Shown here one piece after another: positions 1 to 5,034 of a stretch of 38,623 bases of DNA (position 1 is its first letter; each line of letters begins with the position of its first letter). A model generated the notes under the pieces. The model ran no database searches. It was not told the DNA's origin and saw only the letters and a program-made list of their open reading frames with translations. The stretch covers positions 1-38,623 of the forward strand of contig JABFXP010000192.1 of NCBI GenBank assembly GCA_013361685.1, in the 5' to 3' direction. Made by a program: the position numbers and the translations under genes. Origin of the DNA: Catenulispora sp. Its GTDB lineage: Bacteria > Actinomycetota > Actinomycetes > Streptomycetales > Catenulisporaceae.

Positions 1-167
1 CAGGCCGGGTAGCCCCCGGTCCTGACCCGGTCCGGGGCCGGCGCCGCACACCGACGGCCGTCGCCCCAGACCGGGCCCAATCCGGGTACAGACCAGGGCA
101 AACAGCCCATCAAGCCGGGCCGAGACCGGCCCAAGACCGCCCCAACCATGATCGAAAGGACCCAGTA
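1..167. other. Leading non-coding stretch
   Basis: No convincing gene is seen here. The stretch is extremely GC-rich. It holds a short hairpin (CCCCGG at 14-19 pairing with CCGGGG at 32-37) that could be the terminator of a gene left of the window. Two copies of a GACCGG-CCCAA-like element lie at 69-80 and 124-134. The purine-rich GAAAGGA at 154-160 is the ribosome binding site of the first gene. No clear -35/-10 pair was found. Confidence 0.4.
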
Positions 168-359
168 GTGCCCGCCATCCACGGCTACAAGCTCAACCCG
201 CCCGACCGGATCGAAAACGACGACACGCCCGTCTGCTGCCAGAAGGTCATGACCCACAAGGGCAGCCGAGACGAATACCAGGTCTACGAGTGCGGCGGAT
301 GCGGCACCGTCCTTGCCATCGACCCTGACGACCTCATCTACGTCATCAAGGAGGGCTGA
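168..359 (+). CDS. Small Cys-rich protein, probable zinc ribbon (63 aa)
   Basis: Function unknown. The 63-residue product has a Cys pair at 23-24 and a CGGC knuckle at 42-45, an arrangement that could hold one zinc ion in a small ribbon fold. The start is GTG, chosen because GAAAGGA sits seven bases upstream and no other start in the frame has a comparable site. The gene is followed two bases later by another small Cys-containing gene, so the two are probably co-transcribed. It belongs to the run of short accessory genes that opens the window. A nucleic-acid-binding or host-protein-binding role is possible but is only inference. Confidence 0.7.
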   Translation: MPAIHGYKLNPPDRIENDDTPVCCQKVMTHKGSRDEYQVYECGGCGTVLAIDPDDLIYVIKEG

Positions 360-361
360 CC

Positions 362-550
362 ATGGCCGGCTTCATCTCCGCCGCGCAGCAGCGCCGCGAC
401 CACGCCGGGCTGCGCAACGTGTGCACCGCCTGCGGCCACGACGGCACCAACAGCGACCCCCTCGTCAAGTCCGACGACGGCTCCCGCATCCACCGCTCCC
501 ACACCACCGACCCCCACTCCGGCTTCTACGGCGCCGAACAGAAAGGCTGA
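362..550 (+). CDS. Small CxxC/His-containing hypothetical protein (62 aa)
   Basis: Function unknown. The protein has CTAC at 21-24, His26 and a His cluster at 44, 47 and 52, enough ligands for one zinc site. The ATG start is preceded by a near-perfect AAGGAGGG at 348-355, inside the end of the upstream gene, so translation is probably tightly linked. The stop is two bases before the next start, making a three-gene run with the 168 and 553 genes. The product has no membrane segment or signal peptide. Similar short zinc-binding proteins are common in actinobacterial phages and are mostly uncharacterised. Confidence 0.7.
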   Translation: MAGFISAAQQRRDHAGLRNVCTACGHDGTNSDPLVKSDDGSRIHRSHTTDPHSGFYGAEQKG

Positions 551-552
551 CC

Positions 553-684
553 ATGACCGTCATCCCCGAGGAACTCGACGACTACGAGCGCGCCCGACGC
601 GCCGAGATCAACGTCGCCATGGGTACCGGCGACGAAGACAAGGCCGACCGGGCCATGGACGCGGTCAACCGCGCGGCACGCTGA
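553..684 (+). CDS. Very small acidic/helical hypothetical protein (43 aa)
   Basis: Function unknown. The 43-residue product begins MTVIPEELDDYERARRAEIN and is charged and predicted helical throughout. The ATG at 553 was chosen over a longer upstream reading of the same frame for two reasons. The longer version is a run of Arg/Pro that is clearly a shadow of the two preceding genes, and GAAAGG lies just upstream of this ATG. It ends the first three-gene operon, and a 9-bp hairpin follows 11 bases later. It could be a small adaptor or an anti-host peptide, but nothing in the sequence decides this. Confidence 0.6.
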   Translation: MTVIPEELDDYERARRAEINVAMGTGDEDKADRAMDAVNRAAR

Positions 685-695
685 CCACCCCACCC

Positions 696-725
696 GGCCC
701 CCGCCGTCACCCGACAGCGGGGGCC
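696..725 (+). terminator. Hairpin terminator after first small operon
   Basis: GGCCCCCGC (696-704) pairs perfectly with GCGGGGGCC (717-725) around a 12-base loop. There is no T-tract, which is usual for high-GC actinobacterial terminators. It separates the first three genes from the promoter at 742. Confidence 0.6.
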
Positions 726-741
726 GCAGTACGCCCGGGGC

Positions 742-764
742 TTGTCGGGCGGCGGTGGGACACT
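742..764 (+). promoter_or_regulatory. Candidate DNA-damage (PafBC/RecA-NDp-type) promoter 1
   Basis: TTGTCGGGC at 742-750, then eight bases, then GACACT at 759-764. The known actinobacterial RecA-independent damage promoter is TTGTCRGTG-N8-TANNNT, used by sigma-70 with the PafBC activator. This site matches the first six bases, the exact eight-base spacing, and A and T in the key -10 positions. The 16-bp block CGGGGCTTGTCGGGCG (736-751) is repeated exactly at 1781-1796. Transcription would start at about 771, the ATG itself, so the message may be leaderless. Confidence 0.5.
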
Positions 765-770
765 GCGGGC

Positions 771-1067
771 ATGGGACCCCGAGACCGCCCGGCGCGCGAG
801 CCGTACCGCCCCCCCGAGGTCGGCGGCCACGCCTCCGGTGACGCCACCATCCATGACCTCCCGCCGCTTCCCGCCGCGCTCACCCAGCCCGCCGACCCCG
901 ACTCGCCGCGCTGGTGCCCGTGCGGGCACTGGACCGGCGGCGACTACCAGTGCCTCAACGGCCGCATCTACGGGCCCTGCGGCGACGAGAACTGCGGCGG
1001 CGTCTGCGACGACACCCACGGCACCTGCAAAGCAGACGGATGCGCATGCGAGGAGGACGACGAGTGA
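771..1067 (+). CDS. Cys-rich hypothetical protein (98 aa)
   Basis: Function unknown. Residues 1-45 are Pro-rich and low in complexity. Residues 49-93 hold nine cysteines (49, 51, 61, 70, 75, 79, 86, 91, 93), with a CPCGHW motif at the start and an acidic tail EEDDE. This density suggests a zinc-binding or metal-cluster domain rather than disulphides in a cytoplasmic protein. No ribosome binding site precedes the ATG, and the -10 box at 759-764 places the likely transcript start on or next to the ATG, so leaderless translation is plausible. The stop overlaps the GTG of the next gene by four bases, implying translational coupling. Confidence 0.65.
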   Translation: MGPRDRPAREPYRPPEVGGHASGDATIHDLPPLPAALTQPADPDSPRWCPCGHWTGGDYQCLNGRIYGPCGDENCGGVCDDTHGTCKADGCACEEDDE

Positions 1068-1339
1068 GCGGCGACGCGGTGCGGGTGAATGACGACTACG
1101 ACCTGTACGAACAGTTCAACACGATGCCGCCGTCCTGGTGGTTCGACGACGACGCCAACGAGATTGCGCGTGAGCAGGCGGAACGCTGGCGGGCCGAGGA
1201 GGCAGCGCAGGCTGAGGCCCGGTACTGGGGCGAGGCTTCGAAGGAGATGCTCGCCGTCATGAGTGAACGGCGGAACCGGCAGATCGAGGCCCGGATGGCA
1301 GAGATCCGGGCCGGGCTCTACCGCAAGGGGGCCCCGTGA
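1064..1339 (+). CDS. Charged helical hypothetical protein (91 aa)
   Basis: Function unknown. The GTG start at 1064 overlaps the previous stop (GTGA) and has a perfect AGGAGG at 1051-1056, which rules out the longer Arg-rich upstream extension. The product has an acidic, aromatic N-terminus (DDYDLYEQFNTMPPSWWFDDD) and then a long Glu/Arg/Ala helix over roughly residues 35-85, likely a coiled coil. It lies in an overlapping operon with the Cys-rich gene before it and the DUF6221-like gene after it. No enzymatic motif is visible. Confidence 0.65.
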   Translation: MSGDAVRVNDDYDLYEQFNTMPPSWWFDDDANEIAREQAERWRAEEAAQAEARYWGEASKEMLAVMSERRNRQIEARMAEIRAGLYRKGAP

Positions 1340-1776
1340 CCGCCGACCCGCTGGCGTACCTGCACGCCGCCCACGCCGAGGCCCAAACCGAAGCCGAAGC
1401 GGCCCGGAACGAGGCCGGTGACGCCGACTGGTACGCGGGTGATGAAGCCCTGCATGCGCGCAACAGCGGACAGACGATCGTCAACGGCCCGTGGGGGCAC
1501 CTCGACGAGAGGCTCGGCGTCTACCTTGCCCGCCACGACCCCGCCGCCGTCCTCCGCCGCATCACCGCCGAACGGAAGCAGCTCGAACTCCACGCCACCG
1601 TCCCCAACCACGGCCGGTTCAGCGACCACAACGCCTGCCCGGCCCTCTGCGACGGCGAGCACGACGATCCGCCCGTCTGCCGCTCCTGCCGCAACTACGC
1701 CGGCGACCCCATCGACGCCCCCTGCCCCACCGTGGAAATCCTCGCCGAAGGCTGGGGCTGGACACCGGACCAGTAG
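1336..1776 (+). CDS. DUF6221-like protein (146 aa)
   Basis: The product resembles the actinobacterial DUF6221 family, whose role is unknown. Features I recognise are the HLDERLGVYLARHDPAAVLRR block (about residues 55-75), in which HDPA is the family hallmark, a long helix, and a C-terminal Cys/His cluster (ALCDGEHDD, CRSCRNYAGD, PCPTV) that probably binds zinc. Family members are common in Streptomyces genomes and in their phages and integrative elements. The GTG start overlaps the preceding stop by four bases (GTGA), so translation is coupled. It is the last gene of the unit starting at 771. The second damage-type promoter begins five bases after its stop. Confidence 0.75.
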   Translation: MTADPLAYLHAAHAEAQTEAEAARNEAGDADWYAGDEALHARNSGQTIVNGPWGHLDERLGVYLARHDPAAVLRRITAERKQLELHATVPNHGRFSDHNACPALCDGEHDDPPVCRSCRNYAGDPIDAPCPTVEILAEGWGWTPDQ

Positions 1777-1786
1777 CCGCCGGGGC

Positions 1787-1809
1787 TTGTCGGGCGCGTG
1801 CCGCACAAT
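1787..1809 (+). promoter_or_regulatory. Candidate DNA-damage (PafBC/RecA-NDp-type) promoter 2
   Basis: TTGTCGGGC at 1787-1795, then eight bases, then CACAAT at 1804-1809. It shares the 16-bp block CGGGGCTTGTCGGGCG (1781-1796) with the site at 736-751 but diverges completely afterwards, except for the NANNNT -10 at the same spacing. The expected start point near 1816 leaves a leader of about 27 bases, with GGGAG at 1831-1835 and the ATG at 1843. This is a normal layout and supports the call. Confidence 0.5.
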
Positions 1810-1842
1810 ACGGCCAGGACCCGCGCACCTGGGAGTCACGGC

Positions 1843-2166
1843 ATGAGTCACGACGTGTACCTGCAGATCGATACCGGCGGGAAAGAGCCGGTCACCGTCT
1901 TCAGCAGCAACTACACCAGCAACGTCTCCGGAATGTGGGCCGAAGCCCTCGGCTACCCGCTCTCTGAGCTCGACCGTCGGCGCGCCGAAGACGCGATACC
2001 CGAACTTCGCCGCGCGGCCTGGCAGATGGCCAACAACCCAGAGAAATACCAGGCCATGAACCCGCCGAACGGCTGCGGCAACTACGAAGGCGCCCGCGAC
2101 TACCTCGTCGAGATCCTCAACGCCTGCCTGAACCACCCGAAGACCACAATCTCCGTGAGCAGGTGA
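1843..2166 (+). CDS. Hypothetical phage protein (107 aa)
   Basis: Function unknown. The protein opens with a beta-rich stretch (DVYLQIDTGGKEPVTVF), continues SSNYTSNVSGMWAEALG, and ends with two helices that include the conserved-looking GCGNYEGARDYLVEIL. This pattern of a small beta hairpin with Asn-rich loops followed by helices recurs in hypothetical proteins of actinobacterial phages. The ATG at 1843 was chosen over an in-frame ATG at 1798 because the latter lies inside the promoter core and lacks a ribosome binding site, while GGGAG sits seven bases before 1843. The stop overlaps the next gene's GTG (GTGA). Confidence 0.65.
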   Translation: MSHDVYLQIDTGGKEPVTVFSSNYTSNVSGMWAEALGYPLSELDRRRAEDAIPELRRAAWQMANNPEKYQAMNPPNGCGNYEGARDYLVEILNACLNHPKTTISVSR

Positions 2167-2858
2167 CCACCGTGACCGACACCCCCGCCGACGAACAGCA
2201 GCCCGCATACCGCTGCGCCCACTGCCCCCGCCTCCTCCGCAACAACGAACTCCACCGGCAGGTATGCCGCGTCTGCGAAGACCGCGCCACCGAGCAAGTC
2301 CAAGCCCTCCCGGCCCTGTACCGGCAGTTGGAGACCGTCCTCCAGCCCAGCCGCTCCGGCGGCAGCACGGGCCGGACGCCCGCCGGCCGAACCGCACCCC
2401 TCCCTGTCGCCCTGCAACCCCTCAACCTGCGCGGCCCCGGCGGCATCGTGTCCATGCTCCTCGGCATCGAACAACGCTGGCGCATCGCCCTCGACTGGAC
2501 GTACCTGCCGCAGCGCGGAGGCTACGAACCCACGCTCGACGGCACGACCGCCGTCATCGTCAATAACCTGCCGTGGGCCTGCGACCAATACACCGACATA
2601 GCCGCCGACCTGATGCTCATCGGCAGCCTTCACACTCAAGCCGTACAGGCAGTAACCGGGGAGCGGGACGTGCGGGTCCCCGTCGGCGCCTGCCCCGTCA
2701 TCCGCGAAGACACCGGCGTGGCATGCGCCCAGCCGCTGAAGGTGTCGCCGTGGGCATCCGCGATCCGCTGTACTGGGTGCGGAACCTCGTGGCGCCGCGA
2801 CGAATGGCTTTGGCTCGGCGCCGTGATACGCGGCCTGCCTGCGCCCGTTGCGGCCTGA
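2163..2858 (+). CDS. Two-zinc-finger hypothetical protein (231 aa)
   Basis: Function unknown, but it looks like a nucleic-acid-associated zinc protein. Cys18, Cys21, Cys35 and Cys38 form an N-terminal zinc ribbon (CAHC...CRVC). Cys177, Cys188, Cys203 and Cys206 form a second one near the end (GACPVI...GVACAQ...CTGC), followed by a Trp-rich tail with an amphipathic helix that could be a small winged-helix-like recognition element. The centre is helical. The GTG start overlaps the preceding stop; a second in-frame GTG nine bases later is an alternative. The gene is co-transcribed with the 1843 gene and so may come under the damage-type promoter. Confidence 0.7.
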   Translation: MTTVTDTPADEQQPAYRCAHCPRLLRNNELHRQVCRVCEDRATEQVQALPALYRQLETVLQPSRSGGSTGRTPAGRTAPLPVALQPLNLRGPGGIVSMLLGIEQRWRIALDWTYLPQRGGYEPTLDGTTAVIVNNLPWACDQYTDIAADLMLIGSLHTQAVQAVTGERDVRVPVGACPVIREDTGVACAQPLKVSPWASAIRCTGCGTSWRRDEWLWLGAVIRGLPAPVAA

Positions 2859-2870
2859 GCGAGTCGGCAG

Positions 2871-2899
2871 TTGAAATCCTGCCTGACTGAGCGTAATGT
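2871..2899 (+). promoter_or_regulatory. Vegetative-type promoter TTGAAA-N17-TAATGT
   Basis: TTGAAA (2871-2876) and TAATGT (2894-2899) are separated by exactly 17 bases, an excellent match to the main sigma factor consensus and exceptional in such GC-rich DNA. The start point would be near 2906, about 20 bases before the hairpin at 2926. It drives the helix-turn-helix gene at 2970 and probably the two genes after it. Confidence 0.7.
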
Positions 2900-2925
2900 C
2901 TGCTCCGCTGGATCTTTTGTCGCCG

Positions 2926-2951
2926 GGGCCGCCCAACGAGGGCGGCCCTTT
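2926..2951 (+). terminator. Strong hairpin in the leader of the 2970 gene
   Basis: GGGCCGCCC (2926-2934) pairs perfectly with GGGCGGCCC (2940-2948) across the five-base loop AACGA, followed by TTT. It is either the terminator of the upstream operon with a promoter embedded ahead of it, or an attenuator acting on transcripts from 2906. Confidence 0.65.
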
Positions 2952-2969
2952 CGCACACAGGGGGTGAAC

Positions 2970-3194
2970 ATGCCCCCCTTCCTGGTACCAGAGGAACTCG
3001 CCGCCGTATGGACCGGCCGGCCCGCGTCCACCATTCGCCGCTGGGCCGCCGAAGGCCGCATACACCGACACGGACACGGCCGCGGCAACGTCCGCTACGA
3101 CCTCGCCGAACTGCACGCGAAGACAGAAGACGACGACGGCAACGTGATCCCCGGCAAAGCGCCGGCCATGCCGTCCGGCCTCGCCGCCGCGTGA
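2970..3194 (+). CDS. Small helix-turn-helix DNA-binding protein, MerR/excisionase-like (74 aa)
   Basis: A short DNA-binding protein. Residues 4-45 fit a winged helix-turn-helix of the MerR/excisionase (HTH_17) type: LVPEELAAVWTGRPASTIRR, then WAAEGRIHRHGHGRG with the wing and NVRYDLAELHA. Such proteins act as recombination directionality factors, small transcription regulators or terminase-like DNA binders. No integrase is in the window, so a regulatory role is at least as likely. The start is the ATG at 2970 after GGGGG; an in-frame GTG at 2964 is possible. Its expression passes through the hairpin leader described at 2926, which fits a controlled regulator. Confidence 0.75.
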   Translation: MPPFLVPEELAAVWTGRPASTIRRWAAEGRIHRHGHGRGNVRYDLAELHAKTEDDDGNVIPGKAPAMPSGLAAA

Positions 3195-3239
3195 CGGCAT
3201 CACCGCACAACCACCACCATCACCACCAGGAGTACCGAC

Positions 3240-3650
3240 ATGTCCCCTGTGGCTGTACCCGAGATGCGGGTCTTCATCGTGAACACCGGTGAAGTCCCCA
3301 GCCTCCACGCTGGCCGCATTGAAGCCGCCTATTACCAGCACGAGAGCGGCTTCACCACCTTCAAGGACTCCAGCCACCAGGCCGTGTACGCCGTCCGCGA
3401 CGAGCACCTCGTGTCCATCGAGCGGGCCCGCGAAGCCGAACCGATCGTCGCGACGCTCGTGCAGACCCTCAACGACGCGCGCAACCACGGGAACGCCACC
3501 GGGAGAATCACCGAGACCGAAACGGACCCCGACGGCGTCGTCACCGAGACCGGATTCGACATCACCATCCGCTGCTTCGGCGGCGTGGACGCCACCCGAT
3601 CCACCGCGGCACCGATCGGGGTCAGCAGCAGGGCACAGGCCGCGCGATGA
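3240..3650 (+). CDS. Hypothetical protein (136 aa)
   Basis: Function unknown. The product is mixed alpha/beta. An N-terminal strand (MRVFIVNTG) and a middle helix (REAEPIVATLVQTLNDARNH) are followed by a Thr/Asp-rich beta stretch (TETETDPDGVVTETGFDITIR) and a disordered tail. It contains a single cysteine and no membrane segment. The ATG has AGGAG at 3228-3232. The stop codon overlaps the next start (ATGA at 3647), so the two products are likely made in fixed ratio. It shares the transcription unit of the helix-turn-helix gene. Confidence 0.6.
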   Translation: MSPVAVPEMRVFIVNTGEVPSLHAGRIEAAYYQHESGFTTFKDSSHQAVYAVRDEHLVSIERAREAEPIVATLVQTLNDARNHGNATGRITETETDPDGVVTETGFDITIRCFGGVDATRSTAAPIGVSSRAQAAR

Positions 3651-3940
3651 GCGACGAGTACACCGGCCGCGTCATCATCACCTGGCCGCAGCCCCAGGCC
3701 GGGCTCACCCACGGCGCCACCGTCAAGCTGACCGACGCGGACAGCGGCGAGGACATTGTCAGTGCACTCGACCTCACCGTCACCGTCACCCTCGACGCGG
3801 CCATCGTCGCCGAGATGACAATGCTCACCGACGCAGACGGCCACCCGGCAGGCGTAAGCCCGGTCCGCGACGAAGACGGCGAGACCCTGCGCACCGCCCG
3901 GTTCCGCTGGCTCGTCGCCGAGATGCGCACCGTCGCCTAA
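3647..3940 (+). CDS. Hypothetical beta-rich protein (97 aa)
   Basis: Function unknown. The 97-residue product alternates hydrophobic and Thr/Asp residues (RVIITWPQPQ, ATVKLTDADSGEDIVSALDL, VTVTLDAAI), indicating a beta-sandwich. It ends in a short helix FRWLVAEMRTVA. It looks like a small structural or binding module rather than an enzyme. Translation is coupled to the upstream gene by an ATGA overlap. It is the last protein gene before the tRNA cluster, and a 10-bp hairpin at 4008 ends the unit. Confidence 0.6.
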   Translation: MSDEYTGRVIITWPQPQAGLTHGATVKLTDADSGEDIVSALDLTVTVTLDAAIVAEMTMLTDADGHPAGVSPVRDEDGETLRTARFRWLVAEMRTVA

Positions 3941-4007
3941 CCCCCCGAACTGCCGCGCCCGGTGCTGCGCGGCCCGCAGGCCGATGCCAGAAGGCGACGC
4001 CTGCCCC

Positions 4008-4035
4008 GTGCGGCCCGGTGAGGGTCGGGCCGCAC
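4008..4035 (+). terminator. 10-bp hairpin terminator before tRNA cluster
   Basis: GTGCGGCCCG (4008-4017) pairs perfectly with CGGGCCGCAC (4026-4035) around an eight-base loop. There is no T-run. It is placed 68 bases after the last stop and 109 bases before the first tRNA. Confidence 0.6.
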
Positions 4036-4143
4036 GGCCATCCCACTCCCGCCGCCCACGCCTACCGGCCCACGGAACCGGAAGACGGGCGGCGGGAAAC
4101 AACTCGGTCGCCGCGGCGACCAGCAAGCGGCTAGCCTGCACAA

Positions 4144-4216
4144 AGCGCTGTGGAGCAGCTGGTAGCTCGCTGGGCTCATAACCCAGAGGTCGCAGGTTCG
4201 AGCCCTGTCGGCGCTA
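4144..4216 (+). tRNA. tRNA-Met(CAT), initiator-like
   Basis: A full cloverleaf: acceptor AGCGCTG/CGGCGCT (one G-T pair), D stem GAGC/GCTC, anticodon stem CTGGG/CCCAG with loop CTCATAA, five-base variable loop, T stem GCAGG/CCTGT with loop TTCGAGC, discriminator A. The three stacked G-C pairs under the anticodon and the A11-T24 pair in the D stem are hallmarks of bacterial initiator tRNA. The body is almost the actinobacterial initiator as I remember it, but the acceptor stem is different. Position 1-72 is an A-T pair rather than the usual mismatch. CCA is not encoded (ACGA follows). Confidence 0.85.
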
Positions 4217-4290
4217 CGAGGGGCTCTCGCCTCGGACCCCTAACATGCCGGGTCGCGCCCGGCTAGGGCTTCGGCCTGAAGCGAGGCGGT
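4217..4290. other. Spacer between tRNA 1 and tRNA 2
   Basis: No T-arm (GTTCRA) or anticodon arm can be found here, so it is not a fifth tRNA. It contains a small inverted repeat, CGAGG (4217-4221) with CCTCG (4230-4234), directly after the first tRNA's 3' end, which could help processing. Confidence 0.4.
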
Positions 4291-4363
4291 TGGCCCGTAG
4301 CTGAATTGGCAAAGCATCCGCCCCCCGGGCGGGTTGGTGCAGGTTCGAGCCCTGCCGGGTCAG
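4291..4363 (+). tRNA. tRNA with anticodon CCC (nominal Gly), atypical loop
   Basis: The cloverleaf is sound. The acceptor is TGGCCCG/CGGGTCA and the D arm GCTG-AATTGGCA-AAGC. The anticodon stem is TCCGC/GCGGG with a seven-base loop CCCCCGG, and the variable loop is TTGGT. The T arm is GCAGG-TTCGAGC-CCTGC and the discriminator is G. The anticodon by position is CCC (reads GGG, Gly). The body and the G discriminator look like a tRNA-Asn scaffold, and U33 is replaced by C, so charging identity and function are doubtful. CCA is not encoded. Confidence 0.65.
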
Positions 4364-4366
4364 CTT

Positions 4367-4453
4367 GGAGAGGTCCGCCTGTCGGCATAGGCAACGGCCT
4401 GCTAAGCCGTAGGTCTTCGGGCCTCGCGGGTTCGACTCCCGCCCTCTCCGCCA
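4367..4453 (+). tRNA. tRNA-Ser(GCT)
   Basis: A class II tRNA. The acceptor GGAGAGG/CCTCTCC is perfect. The D stem is GCC/GGC and the anticodon stem ACGGC/GCCGT with loop CTGCTAA (anticodon GCT, reads AGC/AGT). A long variable arm AGGTC-TTCG-GGCCT supports Ser. The T arm is GCGGG-TTCGACT-CCCGC, the discriminator G is at 4450, and CCA is encoded at 4451-4453. It is the only one of the four with an encoded CCA. Confidence 0.9.
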
Positions 4454-4454
4454 C

Positions 4455-4537
4455 GGAAGGTCCGGCATTGGCGTGCCAAGCGCTCCCGAAAAGCGTGGCG
4501 GGTAACACCGCTGGGGGTTCGAATCCCTCACCTTCCG
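4455..4537 (+). tRNA. tRNA-Ser(CGA), atypical C33
   Basis: A class II tRNA one base after the previous one. The acceptor is GGAAGGT/ACCTTCC and the D stem GGC/GCC. The anticodon stem is GCGCT/AGCGT with loop CCCGAAA, giving anticodon CGA (reads TCG). The long variable arm has stem GCGG/CCGC. The T arm is GGGGG-TTCGAAT-CCCTC and the discriminator is G. Position 33 is C instead of the near-universal U, and two bases (AA) rather than one separate the D and anticodon stems. CCA is not encoded (CAT follows). Confidence 0.75.
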
Positions 4538-4583
4538 CATCGAATCCGCCGCCGCCCCCCCGCACCCCTGTAGGAGCACCACC

Positions 4584-4862
4584 ATGCCGTTCTCGCTCAC
4601 CGGCATCAAGACCGCCATCACCCACCTGTTCGGCGTCGAGGAGACCAAGGCCCACCACCTCGTGGAAGCCGTCCGGGCCGACCTCACCCCCGTCCTCACG
4701 CAGGCTGAGGAACAGCTCCACGGCCTCATCACCGAAGGCCACAACGACCTCGAAGCGCTCCTCACCAAGGGCCTCGCCGACATCCGGGCCGACCTCGCCG
4801 AGATCAAGGCCGCCCTCGGGTCCGCGCCCGCCCCGGCGCCCGGGCCGAAGCCCGCCGCCTGA
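4584..4862 (+). CDS. Helical hypothetical protein with Ala/Pro tail (92 aa)
   Basis: Function unknown. Residues 5-78 are almost entirely amphipathic helix (HLFGVEETKAHHLVEAVRAD ... LITEGHNDLEALLTKGLAD ... LAEIKAALGS), likely a helical bundle or coiled coil, followed by a disordered APAPAPGPKPAA tail. The ATG has GTAGGAG at 4571-4577. The gene follows the tRNA cluster directly and is two bases upstream of a tiny membrane protein. The layout suggests a small structural or membrane-associated partner, but no family is recognised. Confidence 0.65.
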   Translation: MPFSLTGIKTAITHLFGVEETKAHHLVEAVRADLTPVLTQAEEQLHGLITEGHNDLEALLTKGLADIRADLAEIKAALGSAPAPAPGPKPAA

Positions 4863-4864
4863 CC

Positions 4865-5014
4865 ATGCTCAACCTCCTCTGCTACACGGTCGCCGTGGTC
4901 CTCTTCGGGATCGCCGCGCTCCTGCCGACCGCGCCGTACCGGGACCGCATCGCCTACGCCGGACTCTGCGCCCTCGCTGTACCCCTGTTCGCCCACGCCG
5001 CACAAACCCGCTGA
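4865..5014 (+). CDS. Tiny membrane protein, two TM segments (49 aa)
   Basis: A 49-residue hydrophobic protein. Segment one is LLCYTVAVVLFGIAALL (about residues 4-20), a short loop PTAPYRDR carries the charge, and segment two is IAYAGLCALAVPLFAHAA (about 29-46). The two segments with a short charged turn would fit a small holin-like hairpin. The location far from the lysis genes argues against a main holin. The start is two bases after the previous stop (TGACCATG) and relies on translational coupling. The codon use matches the neighbours, so it is probably a real gene. Confidence 0.6.
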   Translation: MLNLLCYTVAVVLFGIAALLPTAPYRDRIAYAGLCALAVPLFAHAAQTR

Positions 5015-5034
5015 GTTGACCGGGAGGCGGTGTC

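Noticed and set aside
3756-3778. TTGTCAGTG, a perfect damage-promoter -35-type match inside the 3647 gene
   Set aside because: At the required eight-base spacing the hexamer is CTCACC, which lacks the NANNNT -10, and the site lies inside a coding sequence, so it is probably chance.
4217-4290. Possible fifth tRNA between tRNA 1 and tRNA 2
   Set aside because: There is no T-arm or anticodon arm.
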